DNA from: Yoonia sp034652275
GTDB taxonomy: Bacteria > Pseudomonadota > Alphaproteobacteria > Rhodobacterales > Rhodobacteraceae
Assembly (NCBI RefSeq): GCF_034652275.1
Contig: NZ_JAXIWG010000001.1
Coordinates: 186,001-250,000 of the forward strand
DNA length: 64,000 nt
Direction: 5' to 3'
Each line of letters begins with the position of its first letter. Position 1 is the stretch's first letter. A program made the translations under genes and the position numbers. Under the pieces are notes generated by a model. The model did no database searches. It was not told where the DNA came from and saw only the letters and a program-made list of their open reading frames with translations. Shown in pieces: positions 46,033-52,588 of the stretch.

Positions 46033-46455
46033 ATGGCGATCCAGCGCACATTCTCGATTATCAAACCCGATGCGACCAAGCGCAACCTGACCGGCGCGAT
46101 TGTCGCCAAGTTCGAAGAGGCTGGCCTGCGCGTTGTCGCGTCCAAGCGTATCCACCTGACGCTGGCACAGGCGCAGCAGTTCTATGGCGTGCACAAGGAC
46201 CGTCCGTTCTTTGGCGAGCTGTGCGAATTCATGGTGTCCGAACCCATCGTCGTGCAGGTGCTGGAAGGCGAAGACGCCATCGCGAAAAACCGCGAAGTGA
46301 TGGGTGCCACCAACCCCGCAGACGCCGCCCCCGGCACGATCCGCAAGGAATTCGCGCTGTCGATCGGCGAAAACTCGGTCCACGGGTCGGATGCGCCAGA
46401 AACAGCTGCCGAAGAAATCGCTTTCTTCTTCTCGGGTCTCGAACTCGTCGGGTAA
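46033..46455 (+). CDS. ndk: Nucleoside diphosphate kinase
   Basis: A 140-residue NDK that equilibrates nucleoside di- and triphosphates through a phosphohistidine. The active-site His117 lies in SIGENSVHGSDA, and the N terminus is QRTFSIIKPDATKRN. Length and motifs are standard. A strong terminator follows at 46480, so it is probably a single-gene transcript, read from the 137-base gap shared with the divergent ABC-F gene. Confidence 0.97.
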   Translation: MAIQRTFSIIKPDATKRNLTGAIVAKFEEAGLRVVASKRIHLTLAQAQQFYGVHKDRPFFGELCEFMVSEPIVVQVLEGEDAIAKNREVMGATNPADAAPGTIRKEFALSIGENSVHGSDAPETAAEEIAFFFSGLELVG

Positions 46456-46479
46456 GATGGATTGAGATCCAGCCTATGG

Positions 46480-46509
46480 GGCCGTCCGCATTACGCGGGC
46501 GGCCTTTTT
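46480..46509 (+). terminator. Intrinsic terminator of ndk
   Basis: GGCCGTCCGC pairs with GCGGGCGGCC (10 bp including one G-U) around a five-base loop, followed directly by TTTTT. It lies 25 bases after the ndk stop. The best intrinsic terminator in the window. Confidence 0.9.
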
Positions 46510-46600
46510 CGTTCCAAATAGACATGATGCGCGCTGGCTGTCAGCGCAGATCAACGGACGGCGGGTTTGCTGGGCCCGCTACGTCACATAAGCCGCAAGG

Positions 46601-47167
46601 TCAGAAGCGGTATCCGACAACCAGTGCGCTGGTGTTGTATTCGATTGTCTCGCCCACGATCTCGACCGTGTCAAAGGCGGTCTGATACTTGAATTCGACA
46701 AAGCCTTGCCCCGTCCCGAGGCCAAAGCGCGTGCCAAGGCTGATTTGGCCACCTGCCGTGATCTCGTCCCCAGTGAATGCAGGCGCAAAGTCCGCGCCGT
46801 CGTATTCAACGCGTATCGCGCCAAGACCCGCCCCGACATACGCATCGCCTGTTGCAAAACGCGCAACAGGGTAGCGGCCCATAGCCATCAGAGACACGCT
46901 TTTCAGTCCGCTTTCGAAATCGGTATAGCGGCGATCGGTGACCATGAGGTCGAGCCCGAGCTCCACACCGCCGAACTGATCTGTATATGCGCCAAGGCCA
47001 AATGCAGAGCCATTGTCGAGCGGGTAATCCACGTCAGTATATTCGAGGCCGTCCGCGGTCAGGTCAATCGCAGCTCCTAGGTAGAACTCGTACGAAAAGC
47101 TCTGCGACCACGCAGCTTGCGTTGACAACGTCAAAAGACAGGCCGCCGAAAAAGCGAGATGTTTCAT
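46601..47167 (-). CDS. Outer membrane beta-barrel protein
   Basis: A 188-residue protein with a signal peptide cleaved near residue 22 (AAWSQS) and a mature part of alternating polar and hydrophobic strands: an eight-stranded OmpA/OmpW/Opacity-like barrel by size. It ends in VVGYRF, the C-terminal aromatic signal for Bam recognition. The base composition is lower in GC than its neighbours. It has its own likely promoter (47201-47229). Substrate or function is unknown. Confidence 0.78.
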   Translation of the reverse strand: MKHLAFSAACLLTLSTQAAWSQSFSYEFYLGAAIDLTADGLEYTDVDYPLDNGSAFGLGAYTDQFGGVELGLDLMVTDRRYTDFESGLKSVSLMAMGRYPVARFATGDAYVGAGLGAIRVEYDGADFAPAFTGDEITAGGQISLGTRFGLGTGQGFVEFKYQTAFDTVEIVGETIEYNTSALVVGYRF

Positions 47168-47200
47168 GTTTATTCTCTTCAAAAAAACTAACACGAACTA

Positions 47201-47232
47201 TCTATAACACAAATGTGAACAGGCATGAACAG
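47201..47232 (-). promoter_or_regulatory. Candidate promoter of the beta-barrel gene, with direct repeat
   Basis: On the minus strand TTCATG (47224-47229) and TATAGA (47201-47206) are exactly 17 bases apart, 34 bases before the start codon. The heptamer CTGTTCA occurs twice, at 47226-47232 and 47216-47222, ten bases apart (one helix turn), over the -35 element, as expected for an activator or repressor site. Confidence 0.45.
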
Positions 47233-47246
47233 TGTTTTTTCCCGTC

Positions 47247-47573
47247 TCAGCGGCTATGCCTGACGCCGATCCGGTCGAGAAACTGCTCGAGTTCGACGAA
47301 TGGTCCCGCGACAGACCGCGCTTTCAGCGCGTCGAACTGGGCGCGCAGGGCGTCCTTCTCGGCGCCCTTGCAATCGTTCCACGGCCTGCCTTGCAGCGCC
47401 ATGTGCAGCACGTAATAGCCGATGAAATGCGGGCGTTCGCCATTGGCGAGCAAGCGCGCATAAGCCGCATCTGCGCCAAGCGCATAGAGCGCTTCGGCGT
47501 CCATGATCCCTGCCGCACGCAGCGAGGCCGCGACAGCGGGACCGATATTGCGGATGGTTTCAAGGGCGGCCAT
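47247..47573 (-). CDS. TfoX C-terminal domain protein
   Basis: A 108-residue protein made only of the TfoX/Sxy C-terminal helix-hairpin-helix-like domain: LETIRNIGPAVAASLRAAGI at the N terminus, then LYALGADAAYARLL. In E. coli and Haemophilus the full Sxy protein activates competence genes with CRP; the N-terminal domain is absent here, so that function cannot be assumed. The helix-hairpin-helix fold suggests DNA or protein binding. It is followed, on its own strand, by the beta-barrel gene after 79 bases. Confidence 0.8.
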   Translation of the reverse strand: MAALETIRNIGPAVAASLRAAGIMDAEALYALGADAAYARLLANGERPHFIGYYVLHMALQGRPWNDCKGAEKDALRAQFDALKARSVAGPFVELEQFLDRIGVRHSR

Positions 47574-47615
47574 GATCAGACATTACCGCGCCTTGCGGTA
47601 AAATCCAGCCGGATC

Positions 47616-47756
47616 TCAGATGCTGGCGAAATCCGTAAAGACGGGTTTCTGAGGCGCCGCTGGCATTTGCGCGGTCATCTGTGACGGGGTCTGCGACGTC
47701 TGGCCCATCTGTGCGGGCTGCGGCGTCTGGGCGGGTTGGGAACTGGCCATCTTCAT
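47616..47756 (-). CDS. Small Gln/Pro-rich protein (46 aa)
   Basis: A gap ORF of 46 residues upstream of the TfoX gene. AAGGACC lies directly before the ATG, close but usable as a ribosome-binding site. The product is low-complexity, with repeating Q-x-P/T and QM units (PAQMGQTSQTPSQMTAQ), and ends in QKPVFTDFASI. I recognise no family. The sequence is not hydrophobic and has no signal. Its biased composition alone could arise from GC-rich noncoding DNA, so this is tentative. Confidence 0.4.
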   Translation of the reverse strand: MKMASSQPAQTPQPAQMGQTSQTPSQMTAQMPAAPQKPVFTDFASI

Positions 47757-47855
47757 GGTCCTTATCTGCTGCTCAGACCTTCATTTACAGGCGGAATGGT
47801 GGTTTGCACCAGCCCGCCTGACCTTGCGTCACGAAGACGTGACAATTTTGTGACG

Positions 47856-50159
47856 TCAGGGCTTGCCGCGTTTGGGCGCGCCTGCACCGCCTTTACCTGC
47901 AGGTTTGCGCGGCTTGGCGGCACCACCCGGGGGTGTGAACCGCTTGGATGTGTCGGTCGCGGATGGGCGCGGCTTGTCACCGGGCTTGGCAAAGGACGGC
48001 TTGCCGGGGCGGGCGAAGCCTCCGGGTTTCTTGTCGTCCGACTTGCCTTTCCACGCGGGCTTGCCGTCAGGCTTGGCGTCGGATTTGCCTTTCCAGGCCG
48101 GTTTGTCGTCCGATTTCCCCTTGTAGGCGGGTTTGCCGTCCGTCTTTCCCTTATATGCGGGCTTGTCGTCCGACTTGGCCTTGTAGGGAGGCTTGCTGTC
48201 GGACTTGCCTTTCCACGCGGGTTTGTCGTCGGATTTGCCTTTGTAGGGCGGTTTGTCGGACTTGCCTTTGTAGGCAGGCTTGTCGGATTTGGGTTTGTAG
48301 GCAGGCTTGGTCCCGTAAGGCACCAGCGCATCACCGTGATCGCGGCGCTCTGGTTTCTGGCCGGGCTTGTGGCGCGGTTTGCGGGCCTGATCGTCGTCGG
48401 CTGCACCGGGGATCGGTTGGATGGGCGCGATATCGGCTTGTGCAGATGGCGGCGGCGCATCCTGATCACGCGGCGCGTGCCGTTTCGGTTTGGGCGTGTC
48501 GTAATCGCGCTTGGTCGCGCGGGGACCGCGTTCGCCGATCTGCGGCGCACCGTCCAAAGCCGACAGTTTCGCCTGATTTTCCAGCACCATATCGGGGCCG
48601 ATGGCGGCAAGGAAACCGGCCACGGCAGGTTCGGAGATTTCGACGAAAGTTTCATTCGGCTGGATGCGGATTGCGCCGATTTCGGTCTTGGTGATGCCAC
48701 CGGCCTTGCAGATCATCGGCAAAAGCCAGCGGGCCTCGGCCTTGCCTTCGCGGCCCACATCGACGCGGAACCAGCGGGACGGGCCAAAGGATTTGTGATC
48801 GCGCACGGGACGGTCCGCATCGCCTTTGCGGTCGGGGGCGGCGGGGCCGTCCTTGTAGTCGCTCAGTTCTTCGGGCGCGGATTGCTTGCCTGCGTAAAGC
48901 CGCAGATAGGCCGCGGCGATCTTTTCGGGCGCGTGCTGGGCAAGAAGGCGTGCCGCAAATTCCTGTTCACTCTCGGTAAAGCTTTCCGACCAGACCGGAT
49001 CGGTCAGCAGGCGTTCTTCATCCTTGGCGGTGACTTCATCGGCGGTGGGCGGCAGCGCCCATGTCGCCTGCAGCTTGCCCCATGTCAGCAGGTTCTGCGC
49101 GCGGCGTTTCATTTTCGCAGGCACGATCATCGCGGAAATGCCCTTGCGGCCAGCGCGCCCTGTGCGGCCGGAACGATGCAGGAGGGTTTCGGCATTGGTC
49201 GGCAATTCGGCGTGGATCACCAGCTCAAGGTTCGGCAGGTCGATGCCGCGTGCGGCCACATCGGTCGCCACACAGACGCGTGCCCGCCCGTCGCGCATCG
49301 CTTGCAGGGCGTGGGTGCGTTCGGTCTGGCTCAACTCGCCCGACAAGGCGACGGTCGCGAAACCGCGGTTGGCCAGACGCGTGGTCAGGCGGGTCACCAT
49401 CGCGCGGGTGTTGGCGAAAACGATCGCGTTGGGGGCGTCGTAGAACCGCAGCACGTTGATGATGGCCGCGTCGATATCGTGGTTCGCGACGGTCAGCGCA
49501 CGGTATTCGATGTCGCTGTGCTGGCTTTCCTTGGAGGTGGAGGCCACGCGCACGGCGTCTTTTTGATAGGATTGCGCGAGTTTCGCGATGGCCGCAGGGA
49601 CCGTGGCCGAGAACATCAGCGTGCGGCGGCTGGGTGGCGCCTGATCGAGGATGAATTCGAGGTCTTCGCGGAACCCCAGATCGAGCATCTCGTCGGCTTC
49701 ATCAAGAATTACGGCCTTGATGTCGGACAGATCAATCGTGTTGCGCATGATGTGGTCGCGCAAACGGCCCGGCGTGGCGACGACGATCTGCGCGCCGCGT
49801 TCAAGGCTGCGCTTTTCGTCGCGGAAGTCCATGCCGCCGACGCAGGAGGCGAGTGTCGCGCCGGTCCCTGCATAAAGCCACTGCAATTCGCGTTTGACCT
49901 GCAACGCGAGTTCGCGCGTCGGTGCGATGACAAGCGCGAGGGGCCGGCCTGCAGAGCCGAACATCCCGTCTTCGGGCAGGATCGTCGGGCCGATGGCCAG
50001 GCCGAAGCCCACCGTCTTGCCCGATCCGGTCTGCGCCGAAACCAGCAGATCCTGCTCGGCCAAGGCTGCATCCGTCACGGCCACCTGCACGGGTGTGAGG
50101 TCGGTATAGCCTTGGGCGGACAGTGCGGCAGCAAGGGTCGGGATCATCGTCGTCATCAA
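47856..50159 (-). CDS. DEAD-box RNA helicase with repetitive basic tail
   Basis: A 767-residue helicase. Motif I is AQTGSGKT at 42-49, the DEAD box is in VILDEADEMLDLGF near 152, motif III is SAT and motif VI is HRSGRTGRAG. A DbpA-type RNA-binding domain lies at about 460-545 (SRWFRVDVGREGKAEARWL and WLLPMICKAGGITKTEIG), indicating relation to DeaD/CsdA, which remodel ribosomal RNA and aid cold growth. Residues 630-735 hold about nine tandem units of the type KPAYKGKSDD, a disordered Lys-rich RNA-binding tail. The DNA of this region is a matching 30-base repeat tract. Confidence 0.9.
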   Translation of the reverse strand: MMTTMIPTLAAALSAQGYTDLTPVQVAVTDAALAEQDLLVSAQTGSGKTVGFGLAIGPTILPEDGMFGSAGRPLALVIAPTRELALQVKRELQWLYAGTGATLASCVGGMDFRDEKRSLERGAQIVVATPGRLRDHIMRNTIDLSDIKAVILDEADEMLDLGFREDLEFILDQAPPSRRTLMFSATVPAAIAKLAQSYQKDAVRVASTSKESQHSDIEYRALTVANHDIDAAIINVLRFYDAPNAIVFANTRAMVTRLTTRLANRGFATVALSGELSQTERTHALQAMRDGRARVCVATDVAARGIDLPNLELVIHAELPTNAETLLHRSGRTGRAGRKGISAMIVPAKMKRRAQNLLTWGKLQATWALPPTADEVTAKDEERLLTDPVWSESFTESEQEFAARLLAQHAPEKIAAAYLRLYAGKQSAPEELSDYKDGPAAPDRKGDADRPVRDHKSFGPSRWFRVDVGREGKAEARWLLPMICKAGGITKTEIGAIRIQPNETFVEISEPAVAGFLAAIGPDMVLENQAKLSALDGAPQIGERGPRATKRDYDTPKPKRHAPRDQDAPPPSAQADIAPIQPIPGAADDDQARKPRHKPGQKPERRDHGDALVPYGTKPAYKPKSDKPAYKGKSDKPPYKGKSDDKPAWKGKSDSKPPYKAKSDDKPAYKGKTDGKPAYKGKSDDKPAWKGKSDAKPDGKPAWKGKSDDKKPGGFARPGKPSFAKPGDKPRPSATDTSKRFTPPGGAAKPRKPAGKGGAGAPKRGKP
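48000..48330 (-). repeat. Tandem repeat tract in helicase gene
   Basis: About nine imperfect units of 24-33 bases, each encoding KPxYKGKSDD-like or KPAWKGKSD peptides, within the helicase 3' end. Unit-number variation between strains is likely. It is coding and in frame. Confidence 0.8.
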
Positions 50160-50255
50160 TCGGGTGCTTTCTCGGGCTTCTCTAAACCACGCGCCCTACG
50201 CCTGCTGGCCCTGTTTGTATAGAGGCAATGGCGATTTGTTGCGCGCAGCAGACCG

Positions 50256-50299
50256 GGGCCAGCCCGGGACCCCGGGATATTTCTACTCGAACGATGAAG
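50256..50299 (+). repeat. Dispersed intergenic element, copy R8
   Basis: Plus-strand copy: GGGCCAGCCCGGGACCCC, GGGATATTTCTACTCGAACG and ATGAAG. It overlaps the last 17 bases of the HD-domain gene on the opposite strand, supplying its final Pro-Ser-Ser-Phe-Glu and stop. Confidence 0.65.
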
Positions 50300-50876
50300 G
50301 GCGGGCTGCGAACCACGCATCGATCCGGTGTCTGAGCGCCGACCAGAGAGCGGGCGCGCCACGCGCGACTTTTGCGCCGACGCGGGTTTCAAGCTGCGCG
50401 GCGGTGACGTTATAGGCAGGCCACGTGCCGCCGCCGGTTTCGAGATTGGCGATGACGGGCTGCACGCGGTCGATGGATTTGGCAAAGATCGCGTCGGGGG
50501 TCTCTGCCGCCTCAAATTCGTCCCAGAGCGCGCGGAAGGCCTGCGCCTGATCGGGCGGTAGCAGGCCAAAAAGGCGGGTGGCTGCGGCCTGTTCGATTTC
50601 GACTTGGGCCTTTGTGTTCTGCGCACCGTGGATGGGGGCATCGCCTGCGTCGATTTCTACCAGATCATGGATCAGCAGCATCCGTATCACGCGATCGATG
50701 TTGACGTCGTCTTGCGCCTGTTCACCCAGCACCAGCGCGTAAAGCGCGATATGCCAGCTGTGTTCGCCGCTGTTCTCGCGGCGCGACCCGTCGCAGAGCG
50801 TGGTCGCGCGCAGGATGGATTTCAGCTTGCACGCCTCTGTCAGAAAGGCGAGCTGCGCTGCGATCCGGTCAGTCAT
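50283..50876 (-). CDS. HD-domain hydrolase, YfbR-like nucleotidase
   Basis: A 197-residue HD-superfamily phosphohydrolase of the HD_3/YfbR type. The metal site is His39 in GEHSWHIALYA and the HD pair at 70-71 in LLIHDLVEIDAGD, with a later Asp near 135 (FAKSIDRVQP). YfbR-type enzymes remove phosphate from dNMPs. The protein ends within repeat copy R8. It starts a base after the stop of the 116-residue gene (TGAATG), so these two are probably in one transcript. Confidence 0.85.
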   Translation of the reverse strand: MTDRIAAQLAFLTEACKLKSILRATTLCDGSRRENSGEHSWHIALYALVLGEQAQDDVNIDRVIRMLLIHDLVEIDAGDAPIHGAQNTKAQVEIEQAAATRLFGLLPPDQAQAFRALWDEFEAAETPDAIFAKSIDRVQPVIANLETGGGTWPAYNVTAAQLETRVGAKVARGAPALWSALRHRIDAWFAARPSSFE

Positions 50877-51227
50877 TCAGCGGGTGACGCGGCGGGGCGC
50901 ATTGCCCGAGGCCGGATCAGCCGCAGGGGCCGGATCGGCCACGGGGGGCTGCATGACAGGATCGGCGGCGCTGATGTCCTCGACAGGTGCGGCGGAGGCG
51001 GTGGACGAGCTACCGCGCGCGGCACGTGCCGCCAGCAGGGCGCGCGCGCGCGCTTCGGCGCGCCGGACGCGCACGGCGGTTAGATATGTTTCCTGCAGGA
51101 TCTGTGAGGAAGCCCCCAGAAGCTCGCCGATCTGGTCCACGATCGCGATATCACCTGTGGCGGCCTGATCGGCCAGCGCCAGATCGGCCAGTTCGTTGGC
51201 CACCTTGTCGACATAGGCGTCGGCCAT
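50877..51227 (-). CDS. Hypothetical protein, helical N terminus and low-complexity tail
   Basis: A 116-residue protein not assignable to a named family. Residues 1-75 are predicted helical (MADAYVDKVANELADLALADQ, QIGELLGASSQILQETYLTAVRVRRAEARARALL), and the rest is Ala/Pro/Asp-rich and disordered. It has neither signal nor membrane segment. It lies between the alpha/beta hydrolase gene (three bases upstream) and the HD gene, so these three are likely an operon. Similar short proteins occur at this place in related Rhodobacterales, I believe. Confidence 0.65.
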   Translation of the reverse strand: MADAYVDKVANELADLALADQAATGDIAIVDQIGELLGASSQILQETYLTAVRVRRAEARARALLAARAARGSSSTASAAPVEDISAADPVMQPPVADPAPAADPASGNAPRRVTR

Positions 51228-51230
51228 ATC

Positions 51231-51884
51231 CTACCTCGTGTTTTCAGTGAGCCGCCGGCGGACATAGGTTTTCACCGTGTCGATCATCGGGTCCATATGC
51301 GGATCTTCGAAGAAATGGCCCGCACCTGCGACTTCGTCATGGGTGATGGTGATGCCTTTTTGTTCGTGCAGCTTGTTGACAAGGTTGACCGTGTCCTGCG
51401 GTGGTGCCACGCGGTCGCTGCTGCCGTTGATCACAAGACCCGAGGCCGGGCAGGGCGCCAGAAAGCTGAAGTCGTACATATTGGCAGGCGGGCTGACCGA
51501 GATGAAACCCGTGATCTCGGGGCGCCGCATCAGCAGTTGCATGCCGATCCACGCGCCGAAGGAAAAGCCCGCGACCCAGCAATGTTTGGCGTTGTTATTC
51601 ATCGACTGCAGGTAATCCAGCGCCGAGGCTGCATCGGACAATTCGCCCACGCCCTGGTCGTATTCGCCCTGGCTGCGCCCAACGCCGCGGAAATTGAACC
51701 GCAGCACGGTAAAGCCCAGATTGTAGAAGGCGTAATGCAGGTTATAGACCACGCGGTTATTCATCGTGCCGCCGAATTGCGGATGCGGATGCAGGACGAT
51801 GGCGATGGGGGCGTCACGGTCCTTTTGCGGATGATAGCGCCCTTCGAGGCGCCCTTCGGGTCCGGGGAAAATGACTTCGGGCAT
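51231..51884 (-). CDS. Alpha/beta hydrolase
   Basis: A 217-residue hydrolase of the dienelactone/YodD-type group. The nucleophile Ser108 is in AGFSFGAW, the Asp is likely in NGSSDRVAPP and the His in GAGHFFEDPH. The N-terminal LHPHPQFGGTMNNRVV with RFNFRGVGRSQG is typical of small serine hydrolases of this kind, whose substrates are unknown. The ATG at 51884 is preferred to a TTG-like extension at 51920 that crosses the divergent iscR regulatory region. Confidence 0.85.
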   Translation of the reverse strand: MPEVIFPGPEGRLEGRYHPQKDRDAPIAIVLHPHPQFGGTMNNRVVYNLHYAFYNLGFTVLRFNFRGVGRSQGEYDQGVGELSDAASALDYLQSMNNNAKHCWVAGFSFGAWIGMQLLMRRPEITGFISVSPPANMYDFSFLAPCPASGLVINGSSDRVAPPQDTVNLVNKLHEQKGITITHDEVAGAGHFFEDPHMDPMIDTVKTYVRRRLTENTR

Positions 51885-51922
51885 GATGGTGTTCCGTCGC
51901 TGGTTGGGTGGCGACAGCAATC

Positions 51923-51960
51923 TTGACGAAAACTATCGGGCACCTTAGAAGGATTCTAAA
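51923..51960 (+). promoter_or_regulatory. iscR/suf operon promoter with Irr (ICE)-like palindrome
   Basis: TTGACG (51923-51928), a 17-base spacer and TAGAAG (51946-51951) form a plausible sigma-70 promoter. A perfect inverted repeat TTAGAA-GGA-TTCTAA (51945-51959) overlaps the -10. It resembles the iron control element bound by Irr in alphaproteobacteria. Position predicts repression of the suf operon when Irr is active (low heme/iron), with IscR possibly acting too. Confidence 0.6.
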
Positions 51961-52051
51961 CTATGGGAATTCCCCAAGTCTGGCTCACGGTGAAGTAATG
52001 ACGCAGCCGTGCGCCGTCAATGTATTTGCTGGATTGGACGGGGCGCGCCGC

Positions 52052-52513
52052 ATGAAGTTAAGCACGAAGGGCCGTTACGCGATGGTGGCGCTGGCCGATC
52101 TTGCCCTGCAGCCGCCCGATGCGCTGGTCAATCTGACCGAGATTTCCAAGCGGCAGGATATCTCTTTGCCCTATCTGGAGCAGTTGTTTGTCAAGCTGCG
52201 CCGGTCCGGTCTGGTCGATTCCGTGCGGGGGCCGGGGGGTGGTTACCGGTTGTCGCGGCCTGCGTCCGAAATACGTGTTGTCGAGATTTTGGGGGCGGTG
52301 GATGAAACCGTCTCGGCCATGCACAAAGGTGCTGGAGCCTCTGGCGGGGCGTCGGGTAGCCGCGCGCAATCGCTGACCAACCGGCTTTGGGAGGGGTTGA
52401 GCGCGCATGTCTATGTGTTTTTGCATCAGGCGCGCCTGTCGGATGTGGTAAGCAATTCGCTCGCCCCATGCCCTGCCGTGCCTGCCTTGTTCGAGATCGT
52501 CGATGAGGATTGA
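52052..52513 (+). CDS. iscR: Rrf2-family iron-sulfur regulator IscR
   Basis: A 153-residue Rrf2-family regulator. The winged helix is KLSTKGRYAMVALADLALQ with ISKRQDISLPYLEQLFVKL and VRGPGGGYRLSRP. The Fe-S ligand region differs from E. coli: the three cysteines (C92, C98, C104) are absent and replaced by a Gly/Ser-rich loop, and the sole Cys is Cys140. This matches the distinct Rhodobacter-type IscR. ATG 52052 gives the canonical MKLSTKG start; an in-frame ATG at 51998 with GTGAAGT before it would add 18 residues and is possible. Confidence 0.92.
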   Translation: MKLSTKGRYAMVALADLALQPPDALVNLTEISKRQDISLPYLEQLFVKLRRSGLVDSVRGPGGGYRLSRPASEIRVVEILGAVDETVSAMHKGAGASGGASGSRAQSLTNRLWEGLSAHVYVFLHQARLSDVVSNSLAPCPAVPALFEIVDED

Positions 52514-52521
52514 GCGGCGCA

Positions 52522-52587
52522 GGGGGGCCAGCCCCCGCCCCGGATATGATCCGGGGCCCCCCCGGGATATTTGGGCTCGGAAGATGG
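52522..52587 (+). repeat. Dispersed intergenic element, copy R9, long form
   Basis: Plus-strand copy with two GC hairpins, GGGGG-CCAG-CCCCC and CCCCGGAT-ATG-ATCCGGGG, then CCCCGGGATATTTGGG and CTCGGAAGATG. It fills the iscR-cysteine desulfurase gap, and GGAAG lies eight bases before the next ATG, so it probably forms the ribosome-binding site. Confidence 0.7.
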
Positions 52588-52588
52588 G

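Noticed and set aside
47828..47849. GTCACG-AAGA-CGTGAC hairpin followed by AATTTT beyond the helicase stop
   Set aside because: The AT run follows on the plus strand, where no gene needs ending; on the helicase strand no T run follows.
48000..48330. Regular repeat tract that might be taken for a CRISPR array
   Set aside because: Units are in frame, encode KPAYKGKSDD-like peptides and have no unique spacers or cas genes.
51998..52051. Longer IscR starting at ATG 51998
   Set aside because: The family starts at MKLSTKG; kept as an alternative because the upstream ATG has a reasonable ribosome-binding site.
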